From Armatimonadota bacterium (GTDB taxonomy: Bacteria > Armatimonadota > Fimbriimonadia > Fimbriimonadales > Fimbriimonadaceae), in contig JAIUNY010000026.1 in the NCBI GenBank assembly GCA_020161505.1, positions 1-41,272 of the forward strand: DNA of 41,272 bases. The letters run 5' to 3'. The notes below the pieces were generated by a model that saw only the letters and a program-made list of their open reading frames with translations, was not told the DNA's origin and made no database searches. The position numbers and the translations under genes are program-made. Positions 24,976 through 33,373 of the stretch are shown in pieces; within the stretch, counting starts at the first letter, position 1, and each line of letters opens with the position of its first letter.

Positions 24976-25698
24976 TCAATACCCAGCCGGAGCATCCGAA
25001 TCGACGTCGATCTGCTCCATGCCGAGCCGCTCGCGGGCCTCGTTGAGGATCCCCGCCGTCGCGCTCGCTCCGCACCGCGACACCCCCAGCTCCCGAACCT
25101 CCAGAAGCCGATCCAGCGTACGAACGCCGCCCGCCGCCTTCACCTGAACATGCGCGGGAGAGTGCTTCCGCATCAAGACCAAATCCTCCGTGGTCGCGCC
25201 GGTCGGAGCATAGCCGGTGCTGGTTTTCACCCAATCCACCCCGATCTCGTCGCAAATTTCACAAAGCCGAATCTTCTGCGCCTCATTCAAGTAGGCGTTC
25301 TCAAAGATCACCTTGAGTTTCTGCCCCGCTGCATGGGTCACCGCACAGATATCCCGAATCTCTGCGGCCACATAGTCATAGTTTCCGCTCAGAACTTGAC
25401 TGATGTTGACCACCATGTCCAGCTCCTCGCACCCATCGGCCAGAGCCTGCTCGGCTTCTTTAACCTTGATGACATGAGTGTGACCGCCATGCGGAAACCC
25501 GATGACCGTGCTGACCTTGACGGTCGATCCCGCCAGCATCTCCGCACAGAGCGGCACCGCGTAGGGCATGATGCACACACTTGCGACATCGAACGCCCGC
25601 GCCAACTTCAGGCCATTCACAAAGTCCGTCTGAGTCATCACCGGGTTCAGCAATGAATGGTCGATCATCTTGGCGAGGTCGGAATAGGAGGCGTTCAT
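24976..25698 (-). CDS. deoC: Deoxyribose-phosphate aldolase
   Basis: 240 residues from ATG 25698; TTG 25722 is an alternative. It cleaves 2-deoxyribose-5-phosphate to glyceraldehyde-3-phosphate and acetaldehyde. The TIM-barrel markers are IDHSLLNP, STVIGFPHGGHTHVIKV, EELDMVVNIS with D94, VKTSTGYAPTGAT with Schiff-base K158, and VQVKAAGGVRTLDR with K187. It stands alone on the minus strand, with repeats at its 3' side and a TlpA-like gene upstream in the same direction. Confidence 0.96.
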   Translation of the reverse strand: MNASYSDLAKMIDHSLLNPVMTQTDFVNGLKLARAFDVASVCIMPYAVPLCAEMLAGSTVKVSTVIGFPHGGHTHVIKVKEAEQALADGCEELDMVVNISQVLSGNYDYVAAEIRDICAVTHAAGQKLKVIFENAYLNEAQKIRLCEICDEIGVDWVKTSTGYAPTGATTEDLVLMRKHSPAHVQVKAAGGVRTLDRLLEVRELGVSRCGASATAGILNEARERLGMEQIDVDSDAPAGY

Positions 25699-25764
25699 AA
25701 CGGCAAGAGACAGAGATTCCAATCGAAATCTCTGCCTCCACGATACCCGCGCTGAGCGGAGAGC

Positions 25765-26319
25765 CTACTTAACGTTCGCCTTGCTCGCAGCGATGATTTG
25801 GGCGAGCTTCTCGGTCGTCAGCTTATCTTCCGCCAGACCGGGGAAGCCTTGCCAGCGCACAATTCCATCCGCTGAGACAACGATCACGTGGGGAATCCCT
25901 TTGATGCCAAGTTCCTTGGACATCCGCTTCTGAGAATCAATCGCGACCGTGTATTCCATCTTGGTCTTCTCCATAAATTGGGAGACCACTTCTTCCTTTT
26001 CATCACTGAGCCCGATGATGACCATGTCTTTTTCGAACTTGTGCTTCCACTCATTGACCTCAGGGATCGACCGAACGCACGGCCCGCACCAGGTGGCCCA
26101 AAAATCAATGAGAATGACCTTGCCCCGCGTATCCGGCATCGATCCATTCAGAACCTTCTCCAATGCCAGCTTGGGCATGGCCTTGCCCCGGAAGTCGCTG
26201 TCGGCATACAGCTCTTTGTCCACCTTGGACGGATAGCTCGGCGAAGCTTGACCGATTGCCGAAAAAGGCGCGGCGAGCATCAAGCAAGCGACCGCAGACA
26301 GCGAAACAAATTTCATCAT
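25765..26319 (-). CDS. TlpA-like exported thioredoxin-fold protein
   Basis: 184 residues. Signal peptide MMKFVSLSAVACLMLAAPFSAIGQA. The thioredoxin fold has VILIDFWATWCGPCVRSIPE (C78, C81), VIIGLSDEKEEVVSQFM and the cis-Pro loop GIKGIPHVIVVSADG. It probably keeps extracytoplasmic thiols reduced, as in cytochrome c or cell-envelope protein maturation; the partner is unknown. It differs from the 16.7-kb thioredoxin gene in lacking any C-terminal extension. AAGAG 5 nt before the ATG may act as a ribosome site. Confidence 0.9.
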   Translation of the reverse strand: MMKFVSLSAVACLMLAAPFSAIGQASPSYPSKVDKELYADSDFRGKAMPKLALEKVLNGSMPDTRGKVILIDFWATWCGPCVRSIPEVNEWKHKFEKDMVIIGLSDEKEEVVSQFMEKTKMEYTVAIDSQKRMSKELGIKGIPHVIVVSADGIVRWQGFPGLAEDKLTTEKLAQIIAASKANVK

Positions 26320-26412
26320 GATTACTCTTATTGACGCCGCAATCGCGGCGGGGATTCACCGCGCTCGAGGTTTTCGCTTGGGGTATCGCGGGGGTATCAC
26401 GGGGCTCGCAGG

Positions 26413-26418
26413 TATAAA
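26413..26418 (+). promoter_or_regulatory. -10 box of the 192-aa gene, probable leaderless GTG start
   Basis: TATAAA, with only 6 nt before GTG 26425; no Shine-Dalgarno sequence is present. It supports both the promoter and the GTG start. Confidence 0.55.
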
Positions 26419-26424
26419 CGGGCG

Positions 26425-27003
26425 GTGAGCCTATCCTTTGGTGCCGAATGTGTGGCGGCGGTGCGGCGCCGATTCGAGGCCTTCTCCCCTTCCCTGCTCA
26501 CTCTGGATGCGGTTGGAAAATCGGTTCGCTTCGTCCCCGAAACGGACCCCAGTTTCCCGGTGAGCGTCTACGATCTCGGCGACGAAGTGATGGTGGCTTG
26601 TTCCCGCTGGCACACCCACTGCGAGACAATTGAAGAAGCGGAAGCCTGCGTCTGGTGGCTTCTCACCCCCTACGCCCGCATCGTTCACGAACTGAAAGGA
26701 GGCATTCTCGCCGCCGTGTGGCTCGAGCGATTTGAAGGCTCGGAGTGGTTCGCCAGCGATCCCGTCTATTTCATCAACCCGGAATATCCGCCGGATTGGC
26801 GACTCGGGCCAGGGCAGATTTATCGTCGCAGGCGATACCAGCAAGCGGTGCTTCCGCCACCGATTGCGCCCGAAGACTTCTGCGAAATCGCACTGCTTGA
26901 CGAGGGATTCTTCCCACCCGACTCGAGGCTCGGAGAGCGATGGGAGGAGAGCAAGACACCCGTCGGGCCCTCACTCTTTGAACCAGAGCCCGAAGACGAC
27001 TAG
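26425..27003 (+). CDS. Hypothetical protein, 192 aa
   Basis: I do not recognise the family. It is a soluble, acidic protein with many aromatic residues (VACSRWHTHCETIEEAEACV then WWLLTPYARIVHELKGG) and a proline-rich C-terminal third ending EPEPEDD. The HTHCET segment could bind metal, but nothing else supports that. Its TAG stop overlaps the TAG stop of the convergent B12 regulator through the palindrome CTAG, leaving no intergenic space. Confidence 0.65.
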   Translation: MSLSFGAECVAAVRRRFEAFSPSLLTLDAVGKSVRFVPETDPSFPVSVYDLGDEVMVACSRWHTHCETIEEAEACVWWLLTPYARIVHELKGGILAAVWLERFEGSEWFASDPVYFINPEYPPDWRLGPGQIYRRRRYQQAVLPPPIAPEDFCEIALLDEGFFPPDSRLGERWEESKTPVGPSLFEPEPEDD

Positions 27004-27941
27004 TTACGACTCGAGCTGGAAGCCTGCTTTTCAAGCTCGCTCAGCTGATGCTCGGTGAAGTGACTCAGGCTCCGGGCCACAAACGCAATCCCGTGCTTGC
27101 GCGCTTCGCCTTCGTTCTCGACAAACGCCCGACCTCCTCCGCCAAGGACAAACGGACGACTCTTGTGGAGCTCGTTCAGTTGCCCGAGCAGATTCCAGGC
27201 TGCCGGAAGCTGATCATCAAGCGGACACGAGACAAGCACGACGCTCGGTCGGTGCTCGCGCACCGCAGAAACAAACGATTCGGTTGGAACATTGGCACCC
27301 AGGTAGAACGTGCGCCAGCCGGAGAGTCGCATGACATCCGCCACCATCCGCAGCCCCAAACTGTGCCAGTTTCCTTCAACGCAACCCAAAACAACAGAGT
27401 GAGCCGTCGCCTTCGGCGGTGCGCTGTGGTGGAGCACGCGAGCCATCAGACGCTCGATAATCGCGCTCGCCATGTGCTCTTGCCCCACGTCAATCGCGCC
27501 GACTTCCCACCACTTGCCGATCATCACCAGGGAGTCAGCGAACAGACTCTCGTAGACGTGGACAATGTCAATGCGCTGACGAACGAGAGTATCGACCAAG
27601 CGCGTGCACTCGAATTCATCGCCCGCAACCGCAGCCTTGCTGAAAGCCTTGGTGAGGTCTTCGCCGAGGGTCAGATCTTCGCCCGGAATCTCCTCATTGA
27701 TGACGAGACCGTCGAGCGCTTCCCCGATTTCCGCGGTAGCCAAAGAGTAATAGACCTGCCGGCCGACCTTGGTGGCGCGCACGAGTCCCTTGGACTTCAT
27801 CCGCGCGAGGTGGTTGCTCACGTTCGGCTGCTTCATGCCCGTCGCATCGACAAGTTCGCCGACGCTCTTCGGCCCGGACTTGATGAGGCCAAGGATCGTC
27901 CGTTTGCTGGGTTCGGCGAGTTCTTTAAGGAGATCGATCAT
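27000..27941 (-). CDS. ArsR-type winged-helix regulator fused to a CarH-like B12-binding light-sensor module
   Basis: 313 residues. Residues 1-75 are an ArsR-type winged helix: LAEPSKRTILGLIKSGPKSV, MKQPNVSNHLARMKSKGLV (recognition helix) and VGRQVYYSL (wing). Residues 95-170 form a four-helix B12 cap with W145, nine residues, then E155-H156: the W-x9-EH motif of CarH/LitR photoreceptors. Residues 180-300 are a Rossmann B12 domain with NWHSLG (191-196), where H193 fits the lower cobalt ligand (usual DxHxxG, Asp here Asn), and FVLGGGGRAF. In CarH the residue after the Trp is His132, the light-state upper ligand; here it is E146. Known CarH proteins use a MerR head, so the ArsR head is unusual. 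It probably binds adenosylcobalamin and regulates the divergent promoter. TATTGC lies 6 nt before the ATG. Confidence 0.88.
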   Translation of the reverse strand: MIDLLKELAEPSKRTILGLIKSGPKSVGELVDATGMKQPNVSNHLARMKSKGLVRATKVGRQVYYSLATAEIGEALDGLVINEEIPGEDLTLGEDLTKAFSKAAVAGDEFECTRLVDTLVRQRIDIVHVYESLFADSLVMIGKWWEVGAIDVGQEHMASAIIERLMARVLHHSAPPKATAHSVVLGCVEGNWHSLGLRMVADVMRLSGWRTFYLGANVPTESFVSAVREHRPSVVLVSCPLDDQLPAAWNLLGQLNELHKSRPFVLGGGGRAFVENEGEARKHGIAFVARSLSHFTEHQLSELEKQASSSSRN

Positions 27942-27947
27942 GCGCGA

Positions 27948-27978
27948 GCAATACGAGAAGGGCTAACACGACAGTCAA
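27948..27978 (-). promoter_or_regulatory. Promoter of the ArsR-B12 regulator
   Basis: On the minus strand TTGACT (27978-27973), 19-bp spacer, TATTGC (27953-27948), then 6 nt to the ATG at 27941. The -35 box overlaps the palindrome ACAGTCAACTGT, which would allow autoregulation. Confidence 0.5.
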
Positions 27979-28007
27979 CTGTGTTTATTATAGACGAAAC
28001 ATTCGTC
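27963..28007 (+). promoter_or_regulatory. Divergent operator: two palindromes around a plus-strand promoter
   Basis: CTAACA (27963-27968; 4 of 6 with TTGACA), 17-bp spacer, TATTAT (27986-27991). Inside the spacer is ACAGT-CA-ACTGT (27971-27982), and over the expected start site is GACGAA-ACA-TTCGTC (27993-28007). Palindromes placed over spacer and start are typical for repressor operators; the divergent B12 regulator is the likely ligand-responsive repressor. TAGAAT at 28074-28079, 12 nt before the dehydrogenase ATG, is a second candidate -10. Confidence 0.55.
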
Positions 28008-28091
28008 CCCCGTAGCCTCTTTCTTTTTTCCACCCCGACCTAACGGCGGGCCGACTTCGCCCGAACCAATCAGTAGAATAGAGAATCCATC

Positions 28092-29249
28092 ATGGTTACC
28101 GAGTCGCTTACCCAAGGGATCGACGATATGATCCCCCTCATCAACGCTGATGAATCCGCGTTCCTCGACCAAGTTCGAGCCTTCGTGGCTTCGGAAGTCC
28201 TTCCTTTCACTCGTGATTGGGAGAACGCCACCGCCTTCCCCGACGAAATTTGGCCCAAGCTCGGCAAAGCCGGTCTCCTCGCGATGACCGTGGCCAAGGA
28301 GTGGGGCGGACGCGATTACTCCTGCCGCGCCTACGTGGAAGCCTGCCGCGAGCTCGCCAAAGGCGATCCTGCTCTCGCGATGAATGTCGCCGCGATCAAT
28401 GCTCTCGTGGCCGCTCACATTGAGCACTTCGGCAGCGATGCCCAAAAGGAGAAGTATCTCCGCGCCGCCACCGAAGGTCATGTCAAGCTGGCTTGGGGTC
28501 TCACCGAGCCGGATGCCGGCAGTGACGCCCGCCGCGTGCAAACCCACGCCACTCCGATCGAAGGCGAGGCTGGTTGGTACCACCTCAACGGTGAAAAGAT
28601 GTTCATCACTAACGGCGGCAAGGCCGACCTCATCGTGATGGTCGCGCGGACGGGTGAGAAGGAACTCTCTGCCTTCCTGATGGAGACCAATCAACCAGGC
28701 TTCGAGCTCGTCCAACGAATCCACACCGTGGGTGTGAAGGCGAGCAACACCGTTCACTTCAAGCTGACCAATGCCCGAGCCTGGCACACCCCCTGCACCT
28801 TCGAGCAAGCGATCTCGCTTCTCTACCGAGGTCGACTCGGAATTGCTGCCATGGCGGTCGGGATTGCCGAAAAGGCCTTTGAACTCGCCCTGGAATATTC
28901 CCAGCAGCGCGAGCAGTTCAACCGACGCCTCTGCGACATGCAAAGCGTACAAAACATGCTCGCCGACTCTGCGATGGAGATCGAAGCCGCTCGGCTCCTG
29001 CTCCTCAAGGGTGCGAGCCTGTATGACGCGGGCAAGGATGTCGTGAAGGCCAGTTCCTACGCCAAGCTCTACGCGAGCGAGACCGCCAATCGGGTCACCA
29101 ACCGAGCGATCCAGATCCACGGCGGACGCGGCATGACCGATTTCTCCCTCGTCGAGAAGCTCTGGCGTGACGCCAAACTGACCGAAATCGGCGAAGGATG
29201 CAGCGAAATCCAACGTCTGGTGATCTCGAAGCAACTCTTGAAGGGCTAG
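28092..29249 (+). CDS. Acyl-CoA dehydrogenase
   Basis: 385 residues, full length. This FAD enzyme introduces the alpha,beta double bond in acyl-CoA. Visible are the N-terminal helical domain (LPFTRDWENATAFPDEIWPK), the flavin-binding segment WGLTEPDAGSDARRV, MFITNGGKADLIVMVAR, YSQQREQFNRRLCDMQSVQN and the C-terminal IQIHGGRGMTDFSLVEKLWR followed by AKLTEIGEGCSEIQRLVI, with E368 as catalytic base. Chain length preference cannot be told. Its promoter region is shared with the ArsR-B12 regulator, so its expression may be set by B12 or light. Confidence 0.94.
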   Translation: MVTESLTQGIDDMIPLINADESAFLDQVRAFVASEVLPFTRDWENATAFPDEIWPKLGKAGLLAMTVAKEWGGRDYSCRAYVEACRELAKGDPALAMNVAAINALVAAHIEHFGSDAQKEKYLRAATEGHVKLAWGLTEPDAGSDARRVQTHATPIEGEAGWYHLNGEKMFITNGGKADLIVMVARTGEKELSAFLMETNQPGFELVQRIHTVGVKASNTVHFKLTNARAWHTPCTFEQAISLLYRGRLGIAAMAVGIAEKAFELALEYSQQREQFNRRLCDMQSVQNMLADSAMEIEAARLLLLKGASLYDAGKDVVKASSYAKLYASETANRVTNRAIQIHGGRGMTDFSLVEKLWRDAKLTEIGEGCSEIQRLVISKQLLKG

Positions 29250-29272
29250 AGACGTCAAACTTGAGCAAGGCC

Positions 29273-30268
29273 ATGATGACCACTCTCGCACTCGCGACGG
29301 CACTTGGTGGTGCGGTGCTGGGGACTCCGTTGAGTCCCCAGGCCGAAACCACCGACCTCAGCCGTGTTTTCAAAAAGGGGCAGGTTTACAACTACCAGCT
29401 TCGCTCTCATCTGCAGATCGAGCAGCGACAAGCAGAACTTGACACCTTCATCCCCGAAGACGTCGATATCAACTACGATTTCAACTACAAGGTCGACGAT
29501 GTCAAGCCCTCCGGCTTTGCCCTCATCACCTACAACCGTCCGACCATGACCCAGATTCTGGGTGAGAATAACGAGCGCGGCCCCGTGTCGGAAAAGATCC
29601 CGGTGAACTACAAACTCGCCATGGAGATCTCGACGATCAACGAGGTGATCTCACTAAAGGATCTGAACCCGGTCAAGGCTCATCGAATTCAGCGATCCGC
29701 CAAGCTGAACGCGGCATTCGCCGCTGCCCCGATGGCCCCTGTCGCTCAGGGAATCTTGAACGAGTGGGCCGGTGAACTCCAGCGGCTTGCCCTGTTCATT
29801 GGCTCTCTGGATAGTTCGCTCGACTTCAACCCCAAGCTCCCATACGAGGAGACCAAGGTCGGAGAAACCTGGAAGCGAACGATGAGCTACCAGCCGCAAG
29901 TCATCAAGGGCGAAGGCGACCGCCAGGCCGTCCAACGTCTCGACATGACCTACACCTACGCTGGAATTGTAGAAGTTTCCGGCAAGAAGTACCACCGGGT
30001 CAACGCCAAGATGAGTCTGGACACCGACGCGGCGGGCTACATCAACCAGCAAATGCGGATGAAACCGGAGCAATCAGGAATTGGAAAGATTCCTCTGAAA
30101 CTGCAAAGCGAGATCACCTTCGACCTCGATCTGCAAAATCGTGCTCCTGTCAACACCATCGCAAAGACCACCGGCGGCTGGTCCCTCACCCTCCACGGTC
30201 AGTCCATCGCAATGGTTGAGGAGCGGATCAAGGGTCGCGTGACGATGAAGCTCGCCTCCATGAAGTAA
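29273..30268 (+). CDS. Exported protein of unknown function, 331 aa
   Basis: Starts at ATG 29273 or 29276, with AAGG just upstream, 23 bp after the dehydrogenase stop, so possibly co-transcribed with it. The N-terminus MMTTLALATALGGAVLGTPL looks like a signal peptide. The mature part is beta-rich with repeated YxYxL/F strands (VYNYQLRSHLQIEQ, DINYDFNYKVDDV) and GETWKRTMSYQP. It resembles DUF6263-like extracytoplasmic beta proteins in style, but this is only an impression. No catalytic motif was seen. Confidence 0.7.
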   Translation: MMTTLALATALGGAVLGTPLSPQAETTDLSRVFKKGQVYNYQLRSHLQIEQRQAELDTFIPEDVDINYDFNYKVDDVKPSGFALITYNRPTMTQILGENNERGPVSEKIPVNYKLAMEISTINEVISLKDLNPVKAHRIQRSAKLNAAFAAAPMAPVAQGILNEWAGELQRLALFIGSLDSSLDFNPKLPYEETKVGETWKRTMSYQPQVIKGEGDRQAVQRLDMTYTYAGIVEVSGKKYHRVNAKMSLDTDAAGYINQQMRMKPEQSGIGKIPLKLQSEITFDLDLQNRAPVNTIAKTTGGWSLTLHGQSIAMVEERIKGRVTMKLASMK

Positions 30269-30299
30269 GGGATTCCCTGACGCCCTACCGGCAATTCGG

Positions 30300-30305
30300 T
30301 ATATT
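30300..30305 (+). promoter_or_regulatory. -10 box of the GT-C glycosyltransferase gene
   Basis: TATATT, 8 nt before ATG 30314, no Shine-Dalgarno sequence: another probable leaderless or near-leaderless start. Confidence 0.5.
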
Positions 30306-30313
30306 CCGAATCC

Positions 30314-32131
30314 ATGAAAGGCCAATTCAATCGTGTGACAGCATCGGTTGGATTGGCCGTTTTTCTTGTCGCTTTCCTTCTCCGGCTGATGGGCCTCGGA
30401 TGGGGATTGCCCACCCCCGAGCGGTACCACTCTTATCACCCTGATGAGGAAATCGTGCTTGGGTACAGCCAGATGATTCAGCCTGCCAAGGGGCAGTTCA
30501 CGCCTGGGTTCTACAACTACGGCACATTTTTCCTGACACTCAACAAGATCGCGAGCGATGTCGTCAGTGCCTACGCGGGCCTCGGTGACCCCAAATCACC
30601 CGAGGAGGCGATCGCGGAGAAAGCCACCCTCTTGCGCACGGGACGAATGCTGAACGTGATCGCGGGAAGCGTGACCGCCCTGCTCGTGTACCTGATCCTC
30701 CTGAGACGCACCCATCTCATCGGGGCGGCATTGGGGGGCGCAGCCATCGCACTGACCCCGGCGTTCGTGGTTCATTCCCGATTTCTCACCGTCGATGTCG
30801 TGGCAACTTGTCTCCTCACCGCCTCACTCTACTGGGCAACGAGGGTGGTGCCCGACACGGGATCGGAGGAGGTTTTCGACGCAAAGTTCATCCAAAAGGC
30901 CGCCATCCTCGCTGGACTCTTTGCGGGACTCAGCGCGGGGACCAAGTACACAGGGATTCTTGCCGTCGTCGCGTTTACGGTCACGTACCTGATCGCCTAC
31001 CACAAGGAGAGTATCGCGACGAAGCTCAAGAACCTGTTGATCCACGGAGCGACCGCCGCCGTCACCTTCCTGCTGGTGACCCCCGGGATGCTGCTGGATT
31101 CCGAGAAGTTTTGGCGTGACTTCTCCTACGAAATCACTCACACCTCCACGGGCCACGGCCTGGTTTTCGCCGGGATGGGATCAGGATTTGTGGTTCATCT
31201 CAACCACCTCGTCATCGGCTACGGTGGACTCCTGCTCCTGTTCAGTCTTTTCGGAGTCGGTCGAGGATGTGCCCGCAAGCACTCGTGGATGATCGGTCTG
31301 GCGGCATTTGCCGTGATCGTTTACCTGCTCATTGGGCGCGCCGAAGTGCTGTTCCTGCGCTACATCTTCCCGCTTCTCCCCGTGCTCGCGGTGGGCTTCG
31401 GCTGGGTGATGGGTCAGGGGCACTTACGGGGAACAAACCAGGCGAAAGCTGTCGTCGCTCTCGGGGTGGTCTCGCTGGGCGGAATGGGCGGAGGCCTGGT
31501 GAGCACCGCCAACATGACCAAGTGGATGACCGAGCCGGATGTCCGCACCCACATGGCCAAGGTGATCCGGGAGATCGCGCCCGAGGGCTCGACCATCGGC
31601 CTCGTCAGCGACCCTTGGTATTACACGCCCGACTTCTACCCGCAGGCTCAATCGGGCCCGGCCATGGGGCGCATTGAACAACGCCTCACCTGGATGAGCG
31701 AAGCCCCCGGCCTGCGCCTGATCCGATACACCGAGGCTGATCCCAACCAACGAATGGACTGGGATGAGCGCCTCATCACCGAAGCCCGGCCGGACTTCAT
31801 CGTGTTCTCAAGCTTCGAGATGGAAGGGTTGATCCGCTTCTCCGGCGAGAACGTGACGGTTCCGGACCAATATGCCGACCAGTTCGGACGCTTCCGCGCC
31901 TTTATGAATCGTCTGAATGATGAGTACGAAAAGGTCGCGGTTCCCGGGATTGGCACCGGGGTCGAGGATCCTCTGGGGGCCAGCGCCCGTCAGTACACGA
32001 ACGACATTCACGATCTTGCCTATATCCGACCGCAACTGTGGCTATGGAAGCGAAAGACCAGCTCCTCAACGACGCCGAGTGGTTCCTCGACACCCTCCGG
32101 GTCGACCGAGGTGCCAGCCCCCACACGGTAG
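30314..32131 (+). CDS. Integral membrane glycosyltransferase, GT39/ArnT-like (GT-C fold)
   Basis: 605 residues with about ten hydrophobic segments in the first 430. Just after the first membrane helix comes the GT-C motif LGWGLPTPERYHSYHPDEEI, where the PDEE acidic residues are the likely catalytic site in the first extracytoplasmic loop. Further on are FVVHSRFLTVDVVAT and GLSAGTKYTGILAV, typical of PMT_2 proteins that use lipid-linked sugars. The C-terminal 170 residues are extracytoplasmic and end in a Ser/Thr/Pro-rich tail (SSSTTPSGSSTPSGSTEVPA). The acceptor is unknown. Its last 88 bases overlap the Xer recombinase gene. Confidence 0.85.
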   Translation: MKGQFNRVTASVGLAVFLVAFLLRLMGLGWGLPTPERYHSYHPDEEIVLGYSQMIQPAKGQFTPGFYNYGTFFLTLNKIASDVVSAYAGLGDPKSPEEAIAEKATLLRTGRMLNVIAGSVTALLVYLILLRRTHLIGAALGGAAIALTPAFVVHSRFLTVDVVATCLLTASLYWATRVVPDTGSEEVFDAKFIQKAAILAGLFAGLSAGTKYTGILAVVAFTVTYLIAYHKESIATKLKNLLIHGATAAVTFLLVTPGMLLDSEKFWRDFSYEITHTSTGHGLVFAGMGSGFVVHLNHLVIGYGGLLLLFSLFGVGRGCARKHSWMIGLAAFAVIVYLLIGRAEVLFLRYIFPLLPVLAVGFGWVMGQGHLRGTNQAKAVVALGVVSLGGMGGGLVSTANMTKWMTEPDVRTHMAKVIREIAPEGSTIGLVSDPWYYTPDFYPQAQSGPAMGRIEQRLTWMSEAPGLRLIRYTEADPNQRMDWDERLITEARPDFIVFSSFEMEGLIRFSGENVTVPDQYADQFGRFRAFMNRLNDEYEKVAVPGIGTGVEDPLGASARQYTNDIHDLAYIRPQLWLWKRKTSSSTTPSGSSTPSGSTEVPAPTR

Positions 32132-32943
32132 AAAACTACGCCCGAGACCTGGATCTCGCGGCGGGTTTCTTTGTCGATCGCGGCAGGAGTGGCTGGTCTG
32201 AGCTGGTTCCGGCGGATATCCTCGATTTCCAGATCTTTGCTGCTTCCGGGGTCGCGCCTTCAACAACCCGGCGGAGGATCAGTGCCCTTCGGTCGTTCCT
32301 CAAGTTCCTGAAGAAGCAAGGCCTTGGGCCGAGTGCTGACTTGCCCACGACCAGTGGCATCCGGCTCCCCAAGCGACTCCCCAAAGCGCTCACTCCGGAG
32401 ATGCTGGAGCGGCTGCTGGCCTCCCCGGATCTCGGAACGCTCCAGGGCCAGCGCGACCGAGCTCTGATGGAGGTGGTCTACGGCACGGGTCTCCGGGTGA
32501 GCGAAGCCATGGGGCTCCGAGTCGAAGAGGTGCATCTGGAACAGGCGGCGTTCCGCGTGACGGGCAAGCGGGGCAAAACGCGCGTCGTGCCGATCCCTCG
32601 CCACACGATTCCGTGGATTGAGAAGTATCTCACCGAGATCCGTCCGCAACTCGTGCGGCGTCCCGTTGCCTCTCTGTTCCTGGGCGATCGCGGCGGCGCT
32701 CTCAGCCGACAATCCGCCTACGGAATTCTCGAAAAGCACCGCCGCCATGCGGGCATCCCTCAGGCCGTGAGCCCCCACACGCTTCGCCACACCTACGCGG
32801 TGCATTTGGTGAGAGGCGGAGCCGATTTACGCGTCGTGCAGGAGCTTCTGGGCCACGCGAGCATCGCAACCACCCAGGTCTACACCCAACTCGACATGGA
32901 GCAGGTGCGCGCCGTCTACGACCGCGCGCACCCTCGAAGGTAG
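32044..32943 (+). CDS. Tyrosine recombinase, XerC/XerD family
   Basis: 299 residues from ATG 32044 (GTG 32038 is an alternative). The N-terminal SAM-like DNA-binding domain has VDRGASPHTVENYARDLDLA. The catalytic domain holds all residues: R151 (GTGLRVSEAMGLR), the K in the RVTGKRGKTR hairpin, H245 and R248 (HTLRHTYAVHL), H271 (LLGHASIATT) and Y280 (TQVYTQLD). Length and sequence fit chromosome-dimer-resolving Xer proteins rather than phage or integron integrases; whether it is XerC, XerD or a lone Xer cannot be told. It overlaps the glycosyltransferase gene by 88 bp, so it is read as part of that transcript. Confidence 0.92.
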   Translation: MEAKDQLLNDAEWFLDTLRVDRGASPHTVENYARDLDLAAGFFVDRGRSGWSELVPADILDFQIFAASGVAPSTTRRRISALRSFLKFLKKQGLGPSADLPTTSGIRLPKRLPKALTPEMLERLLASPDLGTLQGQRDRALMEVVYGTGLRVSEAMGLRVEEVHLEQAAFRVTGKRGKTRVVPIPRHTIPWIEKYLTEIRPQLVRRPVASLFLGDRGGALSRQSAYGILEKHRRHAGIPQAVSPHTLRHTYAVHLVRGGADLRVVQELLGHASIATTQVYTQLDMEQVRAVYDRAHPRR

Positions 32944-32944
32944 A

Positions 32945-33280
32945 TCAGTAACCCGGTGGAATCCGCTCTAGCGCGGATTGGTAGGAGGTAAGCGCGAGGT
33001 AGTCTGCGCCCGCTATCCCGAAGACTGAGAGTGAGAGCATCGTAACAGCCGCCGCGATGTAACACTTGAGCGACAAACGATCACGCGCAAACTTCCGAAG
33101 GAGAACTGCACCGAGGAAAACGAATAGGCATGACGAGGAAATCGCCAGACGATAGAGAACGTGGTTTGTCTCGCCGACCGAAAGATGACGCAAAACTGCA
33201 ACCAAGAGTAGGCCAGCTGCAACGCTTGTCAAAGCTATGGCAAGGCATCTTAGAACTTGCTGGAGAATGTCGTTCTTCAT
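32945..33280 (-). CDS. Small three-helix membrane protein, 111 aa (cassette gene 3)
   Basis: Hydrophobic segments near 10-30, 42-62 and 72-95 with charged turns (RKFARDR) and a short soluble tail. No family is recognised. It lies 93 bp after the 105-aa gene on the same strand and in the same AT-richer stretch. Small multi-helix membrane proteins beside a secreted hydrophobic peptide are typical of immunity or export functions; that is inference. Its stop is 1 bp from the Xer stop. Confidence 0.65.
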   Translation of the reverse strand: MKNDILQQVLRCLAIALTSVAAGLLLVAVLRHLSVGETNHVLYRLAISSSCLFVFLGAVLLRKFARDRLSLKCYIAAAVTMLSLSVFGIAGADYLALTSYQSALERIPPGY

Positions 33281-33373
33281 TCCATCACCGCTCTATAAAT
33301 AGCATTCGATACCGAAAACTTGTAGCAGTCTTCGCGCCGCAAGTCCTCATAGAGCAGCACATTTGGAATCACA

